Assembly: GCA_964016985.1 (NCBI GenBank)
Contig: OZ024827.1
Span: 22,337,275-22,401,274, forward strand
From: Anodontia alba
Lineage: Eukaryota; Mollusca; Bivalvia; Lucinida; Lucinidae
Length of the DNA: 64,000 nt
Reading direction: 5' to 3'
The position numbers and the translations under genes were made by a program. Below, piece after piece: positions 11,015 through 21,400 of the stretch; the first letter of the stretch is position 1; every line of letters begins with the position of its first letter. The notes beneath the pieces are model-generated. The model did no database searches and had not been told where the DNA came from. It was given only the letters and a program-made list of their open reading frames with translations.

Positions 11015-11846
11015 GGACCAACAGGGCCCTATTTTGTTCACCTGAGTGCCATTGTCTCTAGTATATTCTAATAGACTATGGTTTCTCTTCATAGGACTAA
11101 GTATGTTTAAAATTTGTTGAAAATGAATGTTTTGGCCCAAGGGCTACAATTTGAACAATCTTGGTAGAGGTCCACTAGATGAAGCTACAGATCAAATATC
11201 AAAGACCTGGGCATTCTGGTTTCAGTCAAGATGATTTTTAAACGGTTTCCCTATGTTAGCCTATGTAAAGCATGATGGCCCATGGGCGGGGCCATTTTTG
11301 GCCCTAGGGCTATAATTTGAACAATCTTGCTAGAGGTCCTCTAGATGAAGCTACATATCAAATATCAAAGACCTGGGCCTTCTGCTTTCAGACAAGAAGA
11401 TTTTTAAAGGTTTTTCCCTATAAGGGGCTATGTAAAACATATGATCCCTAGGGCGGGGCCAATTTTGACCCCAGGGCTATAATTTGAACAACTTTCGTAA
11501 TGGTCCATAAGGTGAAGCTGCATACCAAATATCAAAGACCTGGGCCTTCTGGTTTCAGACAAGAAGATTTTTAAAGTTTTTTTTTTTTTGTTTTTTCAGA
11601 AGATTTTTAAAGTGTTTTTTTTTGTTTTGTTTATTTTCACCTATTTGTTGCAATGGCAACCAGAGTTCTGCTTGGATTCCAAATCTTTGAACAACTTTCA
11701 GTTAGTACTTCCCAAGGATCATTCTGGATAAGTTTGGTCCAAATTGGCCCAGTGGTTTAGGAGATGTCAATTGTTGACAGACGACGGACGCCGAAGGACA
11801 GGCCCATCAGAATAGCTCACTGAGCTTTGCTCAGGTGAGCTAAAAC
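11015..11846 (+). mobile_element. Tandem-core element with AGCTCACC termini
   Basis: It starts acaagaggaccaacagggcc, then gttcacctgagtgcc, and ends gctttgctcaggtgagctaa. The interior has about three units of 170-180 bp (gggctataatttgaacaa, gatgaagctacatatcaaat, aaagacctgggcctt). Both ends match the ends of the elements at 2500 and 38783, although the core unit differs. Elements with the same ends therefore carry different tandem cores. Confidence 0.75.
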
Positions 11847-11947
11847 TATACTTTCTCATTCTGAAATTGAGGATAAGCTGCACAGCCAATAAAAAGAAAA
11901 AAATAAATAAATAAATAAAATAAGGATGCCCTAAAAAGTTTTATCTT

Positions 11948-12200
11948 AACCCTTATCGTGCTGAGAAAAAAAAATCATTTTGCCACGCCCATTTCTGACT
12001 ATCATTCAATCAAACTACAAGACATAATGTCAAGTAGTTTGATTGTTTGATAGTCAGAAATGGGCGTGGCAAACTCACAAACTGAATGATTGAATGACAA
12101 ACAGTGTAGATCCAGATAAGATTACTTCTTCAGTAGCCATATGATCAGGATCTACACTGTTTGCAAAGTAAGGACTTATTGTGTTTAGCAGGATAAGGAC
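11948..12200. mobile_element. TTAA-type MITE, shell A1, with extra palindrome
   Basis: It begins taacccttatcgtgctgag and ends gtttagcaggataaggac, decayed forms of the A1 ends. Core A is at 12093-12166. It also carries a second large palindrome (11983-12070), tgccacgcccatttctgact mirrored by agtcagaaatgggcgtggca, with catt/aatg arms. In the other A1 copies that motif occurs once, unpaired. Confidence 0.7.
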
Positions 12201-12312
12201 TAGTTTATCAAACTAAAAAAATGTACATTTATCGTTTTATAATAGTCTGACAATAGCTCTTATTAAAAAAAAAAAAAAAAAAAAAAAGAAAGGAAGAGAC
12301 TGTTGAAACTAC

Positions 12313-13094
12313 ATGTATCAAATGATACCTTTATGGAAACTCCCTTTAGAAACAGCTATTTGCTTCTCTTTTTCTATTGCTTGTTCTAAATCTTGTTGCA
12401 ACACTGTGTTCCACCACTGATTTATATCACTTTCAATTTTACTAAATGTCTTTTGATTCAATCCGGGTGAATCTGTTATTGCTAAAAATTCATTCAGGTG
12501 GGCTTGTCCATTTCAAGTTACGAGTGTGCCCCAAACAGTTCTTACATTAATGTCAAAATGCTTGGATTGTCTGTCAATGTTCAGTTTGGGACTTTTATTT
12601 AGAATAAATTCCGTATGGCATCCATTACACTTGGCTGATAATATTGATGCCAGACCATATGTATCAATTTCTGAAGCCAGTTCTATGGGACTTATACCTT
12701 TGGTAGCAAGTTTAATAGTTTTTTTTACACGTGGTTGAATGTAAAGAAATTTCCGATACATGTTGCTGAAGGGAACCAATATTTATAAACCTGTAACCAT
12801 TCGCTGCTTTCTTGAAAAGCTTCTTTACATAACGTTTCCTGAGCTGTCCTGTAACAGGAGACCGTTAGAGCTGGTAAAACATTTTCAATGATTGTTTTTT
12901 AATGGATTTAACTTTTTTTTCTTCTTGATTCTGCTCCTTTGCTTTATAAGAAGTATATTACTATTACCGTACTTCTCCTTGAAATGACTTGTATATTTGC
13001 TGTAGTTTTTACCAAAACACAAGGCTCTTCTCGTTGTCCGATGCCGACCACTGCCAAGACCAAACTTGTATGAAGGAATCTGACGCCTTGCCAT
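12313..13094 (-). pseudogene. Mutator-like/YqaJ transposase pseudogene, N-terminal part
   Basis: On the minus strand an ATG at 13094 opens MARRQIPSYKFGLGSG. After breaks, the frame ASILSAKCNGCHTEF, KHFDINVRTVWGTLVT, AHLNEFLAITDSPGLN and QWWNTVLQQDLEQAIEKEKQ follows (12300-12700). This zinc-binding and WG-x-GxGxxHL region is the usual N-terminal half of the Mutator-like transposase family. It ends at KGSFHKGI, where the family normally runs straight into the VITDGGWSKR block; that block is found 4 kb away at 7993-8267. Frameshifts and an oligo-A expansion show it is not functional. Confidence 0.75.
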
Positions 13095-14140
13095 GCTTCA
13101 AGAGCCAGCAAACACACACTTACTAATGAAATTATAACTGGTAATTTTTTGTGGAAACCGCTGATTCACATGTGTCCTCATACACTAACATTTGAAAACA
13201 CGTGTCAAATATATTTTCAAATTTTCAAAAAGATCATATGACATGACTCCAAATACACAATAATGACCTATACTTTCAAAATTTTACAAAAAAAAAAAAA
13301 AAAACAATCACAAAAAAAACAAAACAAAAAAAAAAAAAAAAAAAAAAACAAAAAAAAAAACAAAAAAAAAAAAAAAAAAAAACAACAACAAAAAACAAAA
13401 ACAAAAAAACAACAAAAAAAAAACAAAAAAAACAAAAACAAAAAAAACAACATTTTTTTATTAAAAAAATAATATTACCGTCAGTACGTAATGATAATTA
13501 CATTTGACAGGTAAACAAGCAGAGAAAGAAAGTAAAAAATTGTTTACTCTAATGGAAGATCGTTTATTTGGCATGTTTACCTACATGTAAGATTCCTGTA
13601 AATCTTGAAAAACCAAGCATCTACTTCATTGTACTGACGTTCAGCTGCTGCAGCTTCCATTTTTCAGCTTCAGATGACGACCGAACAACTTTTCCGCATT
13701 TAACCAGAAATACTACGCGTAAAAGTAGTCCCTAGTTTTATGAGTATTTTATTTTAAGTACCGAACGATTTGTTAAGTAAATGTATATAATCATTTGCCA
13801 TATCAGACTTCGTCAAATAATTGTTAAAATGATAAAAAATAATACTAAACTGCTGTCATTTCCGCTAAAATAGTTCGGTTGTCTTTCATGCGGATTAATT
13901 CTCATGGCTGGAACACGATGTAAAATGTAAACAAACACACTTCGTCCATGATTCATAAGGACTGAACACAAGACCTTGATGGCGATCTCGTAATACTATG
14001 TGTAGGAAGAAAGGTATATAGTTATATTTCAGTTGAGAATACTTCGACGTTCAATAAATTATAACATCTGGATACATTTTCGTCACAAATTTTGCTGTCA
14101 CGATTCGCTGCTTTATTTCAAAATGGCTGCCTCAATGAAG

Positions 14141-14173
<33 letters not shown>

Positions 14174-14364
14174 GTGAAAAATTTTCTGGTTTTCGGAATT
14201 CAGCCGTTTCTGAACAACAAGCATTCTCCGAGTCGCTAGTATAATATGTGACCTTGTAACATGCAGACATAATGAAAAGTTTTTGGCATTCTGTGAGATA
14301 ATTTTTTCTTTTATTTTCCTGGTAAAAGTAAAAATACAACAAATGTTTTTTGTTGTTTTTTTTT
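13095..14364. other. No gene; A-rich tracts
   Basis: 13286-13450 is an A-rich run with scattered C (a degenerate AAC/poly-A microsatellite). 14140-14172 is a pure A tract. The Lys-rich and Phe-rich ORFs across these tracts are low-complexity artefacts. The rest (13450-14130, 14173-14364) shows nothing I recognise. Confidence 0.7.
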
Positions 14365-14655
14365 GGGGTGGTCGGGTGGTGCGAAGGTGCTGTGTATCTT
14401 ACATCACCGGGGCGTCCAACTGATATTGGCTTACAATTGGGCAAGGCCTGCTATCCTTGTAGTGGGTAAGGGTAGAGGGGGAATGTTTTTATTTCTTCTG
14501 TTTCTTCACTTTCTTTCCTGTTCCTCTTTCTTCCCTGTCCCTCTCTTTCATCTCCTCTACTCTCTCTTCTATCTCTTTTCTCCCTTTCTCTGGGAGACTA
14601 CACAAAATGACCCTCAAGGGTTGACGTGTCGTTAAACCCCAACACAATCAATCAA
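14365..14655 (+). mobile_element. SINE2, full copy
   Basis: It runs from ggggtggtcgggtggtgcga through caccggggcgtccaactgat, a pyrimidine-rich middle (ttctttcctgttcctctttc) and gggagactacacaaaatga to ttaaaccccaacacaatca. The tail ends in aatc units. The same element, interrupted by a LINE, is at 28977-31492, and a truncated copy is at 59075-59235. The sequence across the LINE insertion point is intact here. No A or B box is clear, so its head is not obviously tRNA-derived. Confidence 0.75.
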
Positions 14656-14916
14656 TTTTTTTTGTTTTTGTTTTTTTTCAAAGGTCGCATACATGTTCCA
14701 AATACACAAAAGTAAATAACAGCATTGCCCTTTTCGACGCTAAACACTATTCTTTTACAGTGAGCCATTGAGAGGGTAATCAGAACCATAATTTTGATTA
14801 AACCCCCCCCCCCCCCCCCCCCAAAACATGCTTATCAGTGTCATATTTTTTTCTAATGCAACTATATTGAGGAACCTTAACTAAGACTCTGTATTTGACT
14901 AATTAAGATTTTGATT

Positions 14917-15200
14917 GAGTTAAGTTTTACGGCCCGGTCAAACCATTAGCGTCATGTCGAGCCGGTCAGGTTACCTAGCCATACTTTTTCTGAGCCATCT
15001 TAGTCCTTTAAGCGGTTAACCAGTTTTTATGCACGTTCTTTCGCCAGAAACTGACAACTGTTCTGCTTGAATTAGCGAAAGGGAGAGAGTGAGCGTAGAA
15101 AATATTATATGATCACTCTCCGCGAAAGAATGTTGCCGGGACCGTCGGGGATCGAACCCGCCAACTCCAGATCACCAGTCGAACGCGCATCCGACTGTAT
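14917..15200 (-). mobile_element. SINE1 copy, minus strand
   Basis: Read on the minus strand it has a tRNA-like head with B-box form gggttcgatccccg (diverged), then ttcgcggagagtgatca, gacaactgtt/agaaactgac and the tail gggccgtaaaac. The tail region is diverged (tgagccatctt). It is the same family as 23921 and 57272. A run of C at 14804-14822 precedes it. Confidence 0.8.
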
Positions 15201-15292
15201 ATGTACGCATAGTATTTTGCAGGGCTACATATGCCACCCCAACCCTGACCCCGACCCCGACGTGTATACGCCGGCGAATCACTCACAAACTT

Positions 15293-15492
15293 AACCCTTG
15301 TCCTGCTGAACCCTAATATACCTGCCTTGGCAAACAGTGTAGATCCAAATCAATTGGCTTTTGAAGAGGCAAACTGATCTGGATCTGCACTGTTTGTCAT
15401 TAAAATTTGAATTTGTTTGAACAACAAGTAATCTGATTGACTAAAAATCAGAAATGGGAGTGGCATCTTAATTTATTCAGCATGACAAGGGT
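15293..15492. mobile_element. TTAA-type MITE, shell A1 with core palindrome A
   Basis: The left end is TTAA-cccttgtcctgctgaacc and the right end is attcagcatgacaaggg. Core A is at 15334-15404 (gcaaacagtgtagatccaaa ... ctgatctggatctgcactg). The motif aaatgggagtggcatctta near the right end is the same one found in the copies at 7779 and 57840. Confidence 0.8.
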
Positions 15493-15570
15493 CAATATAA
15501 AGCGACTTTCTTCAGTTTGTGAACGTAAACGGTGTTTACACGTCGATTAAATACATAAAGATGAACCGGT

Positions 15571-15625
15571 CTCTCTCTCTCTCTCTCCCTCCCTCTCTCT
15601 GTCTCTCTGTCTCTCTCTGTCTCTA
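15571..15625 (+). repeat. (CT)n microsatellite
   Basis: CT repeats with occasional G interruptions (ctctctgtctctctgtctc). There is no coding meaning despite the Arg/Glu-rich minus ORF. Confidence 0.9.
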
Positions 15626-15700
15626 TCAGATGGGCAGATAGAGTATCATCCAGCATCATTGACAAGTGGTGTCCCACTACTTATAAGTGTATATAAATAT

Positions 15701-15892
15701 CATAGGTCTAGATAAGAGTGGGTATCAGGTAAATATTTTTCTTATTTCTCAACTAAAACATATGTTGTGGGTACTCATTAGAAGCGCCTCGGCAAGGCGC
15801 TTCTAATGAGTACCCACAACATATGTTTTCGTTGAGAAATAAGAAAAATATAGATACTTTTTGGTTGAAAAAACGCCTTATCAAGAGCTATG
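15701..15892. mobile_element. MITE, shell B2, near-perfect long hairpin with core B
   Basis: The inner arms, 35 bases each, are perfect reverse complements (15763-15797 and 15803-15837), including gtactcattagaagcgcct. They continue outward through ttcttatttctcaac/gttgagaaataag to the ends cataggtctagataag and ccttatcaagagctatg. Nearly the whole element folds on itself. The lack of decay in the arms suggests recent activity or gene conversion between arms. Confidence 0.85.
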
Positions 15893-15984
15893 AATGTACA
15901 AATATACATGTAGGATTGTCAAAATAGGTTCACGTTTAATTATTACATAAGCAGACATGTAGACGTACCGTATATCTCCTTAAC

Positions 15985-16065
15985 ATAAATACAGACAGGC
16001 CAGATCAGATGTAGACCCAGATCAGATGGTACAGATAGGGGCGTCTACACTGTACCATTTTAACT
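15985..16065. repeat. Degenerate core-A palindrome
   Basis: gccagatcagatgtagacc, cagatcagatggta and gtctacactgtacc are scrambled core-A parts. No terminal repeats are visible. Confidence 0.45.
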
Positions 16066-16109
16066 CATCCAGCAAGTTAAGACACATCCGTATGGTAATG
16101 AATGTAATC

Positions 16110-16205
16110 CAAAGGGCACATAACGTTGAAACAATGTCGAAACAACGTTGATTCAACATATTGACGTTGAATCAACGTTGTTTCGACGTTGTGTGCCTGC
16201 TGGAA
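16110..16205. repeat. ACGTTG palindromic repeat
   Basis: cacataacgttgaaacaatg and aacaacgttgattcaacat are mirrored by gttgaatcaacgttgtttc and gacgttgtgtgcc. The repeat is built from CAACGTTGA-like units. A related palindrome is at 26298-26380 (acaacgtcatcttaacgtc / gacgttgcatcgacgttg). Confidence 0.75.
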
Positions 16206-16228
16206 TGGCACGGTGTCCGAATATTTAG

Positions 16229-16230
16229 GG

Positions 16231-16324
<94 letters not shown>
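16229..16324. repeat. (TA)n microsatellite
   Basis: An uninterrupted run of more than 80 bases of TA after tatataaatata. ORFs of alternating Tyr-Ile across it are artefacts. Confidence 0.95.
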
Positions 16325-16326
<2 letters not shown>

Positions 16327-16597
16327 TGTACATGTACACCGTAAGTGTTGGGACAGACAATCATGTGTAAACAGTATACAACCAGGTCCGTTCCTAGTAC
16401 TCGGCGTTTAATCCGGGTGTGTATGTATATTGTTTGCCACTGATATAGGAGTTAAAAAGCCGGTTAGATTTTAGGGCAAGCATGGTTAATACTAAAGCTG
16501 CCAGAATATTTTAGAATAAATGTGGTTTAAACTGCCTATCATCGCAGACTAAAAGTTTGTGATTATCCCTTATACTCCCATCCTGAAATGACTTTAA

Positions 16598-16600
16598 TAA

Positions 16601-16638
<38 letters not shown>

Positions 16639-16662
16639 AAGACCGTCCGACTGTCCTTAAAG

Positions 16663-16742
<80 letters not shown>

Positions 16743-17212
16743 GTCTATCAAACCACACCACCCACACTTCCACCCACCCACCATCCATCTGTCTCTCTCT
16801 CTCTCTTCAGAGTAATCTATCTACAATCGAATATCGATAACTGTAACAGCCGGAATCCATATTACCTTACAATTCCATCCGATAATACTTCAATACTCTC
16901 TCTCTTTCTCTCCAATAACTGGAAAAGGCAGGGTCCGTAATACCTTAAATTTCTATCCGAATATACTTCAAATATCTATCTATCTATTTATCTATCTATC
17001 CCCCAACCACCGCAATCTCTTTCTCTTTCTCTCTCTCTCTCCCTCATTCTAGCTCTCTCTCTCTCTAGCTCTCTCTCTCTCTCTCTCTCTCTCTCCAATA
17101 ACTGGAAAAGGAGGGGTCCATAATATCTTATGTTTTCATCCGAAAATGCTTCAAATATCTATCTATCTATCTAGCTATCTATCTGTCTATCCAACCACTA
17201 GCCATACAGCCA

Positions 17213-17277
<65 letters not shown>
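16598..17277 (+). repeat. Cluster of (CT)n, (TA)n and (ATCT)n microsatellites
   Basis: (CT)n at 16598-16638, 16995-17095 and 17216-17276. (TA)n at 16665-16741. (ATCT)n at 16974-17000 and 17155-17190. The phrases ataactggaaaaggcagggtcc and atatcttcaaatatctatc recur between them (16915, 17098, 17305), so the whole block is an irregular tandem repeat of roughly 180 bp with different microsatellites expanded in each unit. Confidence 0.8.
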
Positions 17278-17648
17278 AGAATAATCTATCTACAGTCAAT
17301 CATCGATAACTGAAAACAGGCAGGGAACCATACAATTCTATTATATTCTTTTTATGGGTTGTTCCAGTAATTGTGATTTGAATTCTGTAAAGAGTACCAA
17401 TTATTCTACCCATTTAAGGCGATTTGGGCCGTATGTAAGAAATGTGTTCTCCCAATTGTCTACAACTTTATAAAAAGACCAAACTGTTTTTTAGAAACTT
17501 ACTAGAGCAGCTCATGCATAGTGATTCTCCACTGTTCTCCTTATATTTGAATTTTGAAAAGATACTTTTCAACATAATTGAGAATTTTGAAGTAAAATCA
17601 TGTTTTTATTTATTTATTTTTTTTTTTTTTTTGTTTTGTTTTTTTTTT

Positions 17649-17688
<40 letters not shown>

Positions 17689-18043
17689 TTCAAATTACGA
17701 CGGAAAGAAAAGAAAAAACAAATAATTTATTTGGAAAAATAATTTAACATATATAGCCTTTGATTTCATGAAATGCATATAGTTTGGTTTATATTATATG
17801 AAACCTTGTCTAAGAAGCTAAATTTGACAAGAAATACGAAAAGGCTTTTTACAGAAATATTGCTGTATACAAGCACATGTCACAGAAAAATTAGGTCATA
17901 TTTTTTTAAACTATCCCTACGAACAAACATGATCAGCTATTTACCTCATGGCCAAACACAACTTTACTACCTTAAAAAGAATATCAGCATTGGCTGATGT
18001 TAATTTAAATAACAGTCAGTACCAGTCCAGGTCATGTTTTTTT
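17278..18043. other. No gene; T-run followed by A-run
   Basis: 17607-17655 is T-rich and 17656-17690 is A-rich, together a potential hairpin. The ORFs around it have no domain. Nothing else is recognised. Confidence 0.5.
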
Positions 18044-18046
18044 TTT

Positions 18047-18105
<59 letters not shown>
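18044..18105 (+). repeat. (GT)n microsatellite
   Basis: About 28 GT units after a T run. Confidence 0.95.
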
Positions 18106-18107
<2 letters not shown>

Positions 18108-18252
18108 CAAATCGGTCCTTAAATATCATTTCACTCATTTTGAACCTATCCCATTCATCTGCAAATAGCTTAAGGATTAAATCTGACTATATCAGGATCG
18201 GAAAAGTAGAGCTAGAACTAGTCAGCTCAGTGTCAGTATAATGTGACTGGGT

Positions 18253-18427
18253 GAAATATCATTTCAAAGTGTCTGGGGTGTGATATTTCAGTGAGGCAGC
18301 ACTCTAAAAAAGAGCATTGAGCTCCCTGCCACATCCAGACACCGTCGCGACATGACTGAAAGATTGTTGAAAGCGACGTTAAGCCCAAATCAAACAAACA
18401 AACAAAAGCCTATTATTTTTTTCCTCT
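18253..18427 (+). mobile_element. SINE3-like insertion with 11-bp direct repeats
   Basis: The body has gtgtctggggtgtgatatttc, gcactctaaaaaagagcattg, catccagacaccgtcgcgac and the tail gcgacgttaagcccaaatc then aaacaaacaaac. The flanking tgtgactgggt occurs at 18242-18252 and 18428-18438. The tail resembles those of SINE1 and SINE2 (CGTTAAnCCCAA). Confidence 0.65.
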
Positions 18428-18619
18428 TGTGACTGGGTATTGTGCTCTAATTGATAATTGGTTAGTTTCCACCTTTTAACAATGCATTAGAATTAATTCT
18501 AGGCAGTATCTGTATAAACCATTGGCAAAAAGAGAAAATATGTCTTTGATCATGGTGATTTTGTATGACTAGAAATACTCAAGGGGTAGTTTCAAACTTT
18601 TTTAAGAATGTGTACTATC

Positions 18620-19639
18620 TTTATACCCCGCCACACAATAGTGGCGGGGTATTATGGTTTCACTGTAGACGTCTATGTGTCTGTCCGTCCGTCAGTCCGT
18701 CAGTCGTACGTACGTCCGTCCGTCCATTTTTCGTTTCCGGATGATAACTTGAGTAAACATCAATGGATTTTCACCAAACTTGTTATGTGCATTGATATTG
18801 TGGATATCTGGTTTGGGATTGCCAATGGACAAATTTCGTCAAATTTTTACTGAGTTATCTGCCCGAGACACGCCCATATTTTCGTTTCCGGACGTTAACT
18901 TGAGCAAATAATAAGGGATTTTAACCAAACTTGCTTTATGCATTGACATTAAGGAGATGTGTTTTGGAAGTGCTAATGGGCAAAGTTCGTCAATTGTTTT
19001 ACGAAGTTATCTGCCCGAGACACGCCCATATTTTCGTTTCCGGACGACAACTTGAGTAAATAACAAGGCCTTTTTAACCAAACTTGCTATATGCATTGAG
19101 ATTATCAAGATCTGGTTTAGGATTGTTATCTGTACATTGATATCATCAAGATCTGGTTTAGGATTGTTATCTGTCCCTCCGTCATTTTCTTTTCAGACAT
19201 TTTCGCAATGATAACTTTAATACGTAAAAAAATAATTGCTGTGTGTGCTTTTATTCAAGTTTATGATCACTTTCAGGATTCAGTCAAATTTGCATCAGAA
19301 AAAATTCTTTAGTCAAATTTTATCCTGGAAAGGATACTGGAAAGGATAGCATGCGTATCTTACCACATCATTCTAAGTAACCCATATAATAAAAAAGATA
19401 ATCCTCGTTTTTTGCTATTCTTCTGTCAAAAGTTAACACAAGTTTAAAGAATAAAATTTTGCTTTTTTTTGTTTTATTTTCTTTTTATAACATATTTTTT
19501 TCCTCAAAAATTGATGTATATGTAATTAGCCTTTAAGAACATACTGTCAAAATTTCATAGAGCTCGGATGATAAATAACAACTTAATTGAAGTCTCAAAT
19601 TTTGCAAAATTTGAACCTTAAAGTGTTCGAGTAAAAAGT

Positions 19640-19640
<1 letters not shown>
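18620..19640 (+). mobile_element. Tandem-core element with CCCCGCCAC palindromic end, 5' part
   Basis: It begins ataccccgccacacaatag, where ccccgccac/gtggcgggg form a terminal hairpin. GTCC runs follow (18680-18725), then about three units of 125-150 bp (cgtttccggatgataacttg, accaaacttg, atgtgcattgatattgtgg, ttatctgcccgagacacgcc). Two other 5' ends of the same family are at 38138 and 60246. Confidence 0.8.

Positions 19641-19641
<1 letters not shown>

Positions 19642-19684
<43 letters not shown>
19642..19684 (+). repeat. (ATCT)n microsatellite
   Basis: About ten ATCT units directly before a SINE1 head. Confidence 0.9.
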
Positions 19685-19690
19685 TGTACC

Positions 19691-19880
19691 CAGCCTCGGT
19701 GGAAGTCGGATGCGCGTCCGACTGGTGATCAGTTCGCGGGTTTGATTCCCGCCGGGTTCGGTAACATTATTCGTGGAGATTGAGCATGAAATACTTTCTA
19801 CGGTCATTCTCCCCCTTTCGCAAATTTAAGAAGTACAGTAGTCACCTTCTGGAGAAAGAATTTGCTCCGATACTGGTTCA
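19691..19880 (+). mobile_element. SINE1 copy, 3' truncated
   Basis: It has a tRNA-like head (cagcctcggtgg, B box gggtttgattcccgc), then ttcgtggagattgagcatga and ggagaaagaatttgc. It stops where a B3 MITE fragment begins (catgaaaacatgcctat), suggesting that the MITE interrupted it. Confidence 0.8.
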
Positions 19881-19882
19881 TC

Positions 19883-19990
19883 ATGAAAACATGCCTATGT
19901 AATTGTGACCCCCTTAAACCCCACTTTTATATAGTAAAACTGGGGTTTACAGGGGTATACATCATTTTTCTTATTTTCTTTATGACTAAT
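19883..19990. mobile_element. B3 MITE, half element
   Basis: It shows catgaaaacatgcctatg, the internal hairpin aaccccacttttatatag/taaaactggggtt and ggggtatac ... ttcttattt, then stops before core B. It matches one half of the B3 element at 51993-52257. Confidence 0.65.
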
Positions 19991-21400
19991 CAGTTCTTTT
20001 CAATGCCACAACAATTTGGCTATGCAAGTTTAGTTAAAATCCATTCATTTCTTCATGATAGGGTGCAGACAAGCCATTTTCCAACAATATAAGCCCGTGT
20101 GTGACCTTGAAAATGGGGTCAAGGTCACCAAAATCTAATCGGTTCTTTTACATGTTCCAGCAATATAGATTTCTTTATGACTAATCAGTTCTTTTCAATG
20201 CCACAACAATTTGGCTATGCAAGTTTAGTTAAAATCCATTCATTTTTTCATGATAGGGTGCAGACAAGCCATTTTCCAACAATATAAGCCCGTGTGTGAC
20301 CTTGAAAATGGGGTCAAGGTCACCAAAATCTAATCGGTTCTTTTACATGTTCCAGCAATATAGATTTGCACGTTTGGTCAAAATCAATCCATTCCTGTAG
20401 GAAATAGGGTGCAGACAAGCCATTTTCCAACAATCTAAGCCCTAGTGTGACCTTGAAAATGGGGTGAAGGTCATCTAAATATAATCAGTTCTTTTGCATG
20501 TCCTAAAAGATAGCTGTGCGAGTTTGGTCAAAATCCACTCACTCCTTCAGGAGACAAGATGCAGAGAAGCCATTTTTCACCAATCTAAGCCATTGAGTGA
20601 CCTTGAAAATAGAGTTAAAGTCATCAAAATCTAACTAGTTTTTTCCCATGTCTCAACAATTTAGATATACAAGTTTGGTCAAAATCCATCCAGTCATTTA
20701 GGAGATAGGGTGCAAAAAAGCCATTTTTCAACAATTTAAGCCTTATTTCGATCTTGAAAATGGGATGAAGGTCACCAAGTTCTAATCAGTTCTTTTCCAT
20801 GTCTCAACAATATAACTGTACAAGTTTGGTCAAAATCCATCTATTCATTCATTTTCTAACAATCTAACCCCTCCTGTGACCTTGAAAATGTAATCAAGGT
20901 CACCAAAATCAAACCAGTATTTTTACATGTCCCAGCAATATAGATGAGCATATGTGGTCAAAATCTATTTATTTCTTCAGGAGATAGGGTGCAGACAAGC
21001 CATTTTCCAACAATCGAAGCCCTCCTTTGACCTTGAAAATGGGGTCAAGGTCACCAAAATCTAATCAGTACTTTTACATGTCCCAGCAATATAGATGTGC
21101 AAGTTTGGTCAAAATCTATCTATCCCTTCAGGAGATAGGGTTCAAACAAGCCATTTGCAAATAATCTGAGCCCTCCTGTGACCTTGAAAATGGGGTCAAG
21201 GTCACCAAAATTTAATCAGCACTTTTCCCCTCCCAACCTCCCAACCCAACGATATATTTGTGTAAGTTTGGCTAAAATCTGTCCATTCATTAAGGAGACA
21301 GAATGCAAACAAGAGGATACGCTGACGCTGACGCCGATGCCGACAGGATCCGCACTAAAACAATATATCCCACCCCCTATGGTGGGGGGACATAAATACT
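19991..21400 (+). repeat. Array of about 165-bp units with 3' palindromic end
   Basis: About eight units each show gtgaccttgaaaatggggtc, aaggtcaccaaaatctaat, catgtcccagcaatatagat and ggtcaaaatccatcc. Units around 19990 and 20175 are nearly identical with a period of about 185. It ends with cccaccccctatggtggggg, an imperfect palindrome that mirrors the style of the 5' end at 18624, so 18620-21400 may be one element split by a microsatellite, a SINE and a MITE. Confidence 0.8.

Larger units (their letters stand above)
8268..12312. mobile_element. About 4-kb composite insertion into the transposase gene
   Basis: The Mutator-like coding sequence is interrupted here. The flanks carry the same 8 bases, atgtatca (8260-8267 and 12313-12320), a plausible target duplication. 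Inside are a MITE (8431-8623), a tandem array (9060-9990), a MITE (10090-10335), a tandem-core element (11015-11846) and a TTAA MITE (11948-12200). No terminal inverted repeat of the outermost element is obvious, so its class is unknown. It may be several insertions, not one. Confidence 0.5.

Noticed and set aside
13263..13472. Lys-rich ORF and its Phe-rich mirror
   Set aside because: Translation of an A-rich low-complexity tract.
16172..16815. Tyr-Ile ORFs
   Set aside because: Translation of (TA)n microsatellites.
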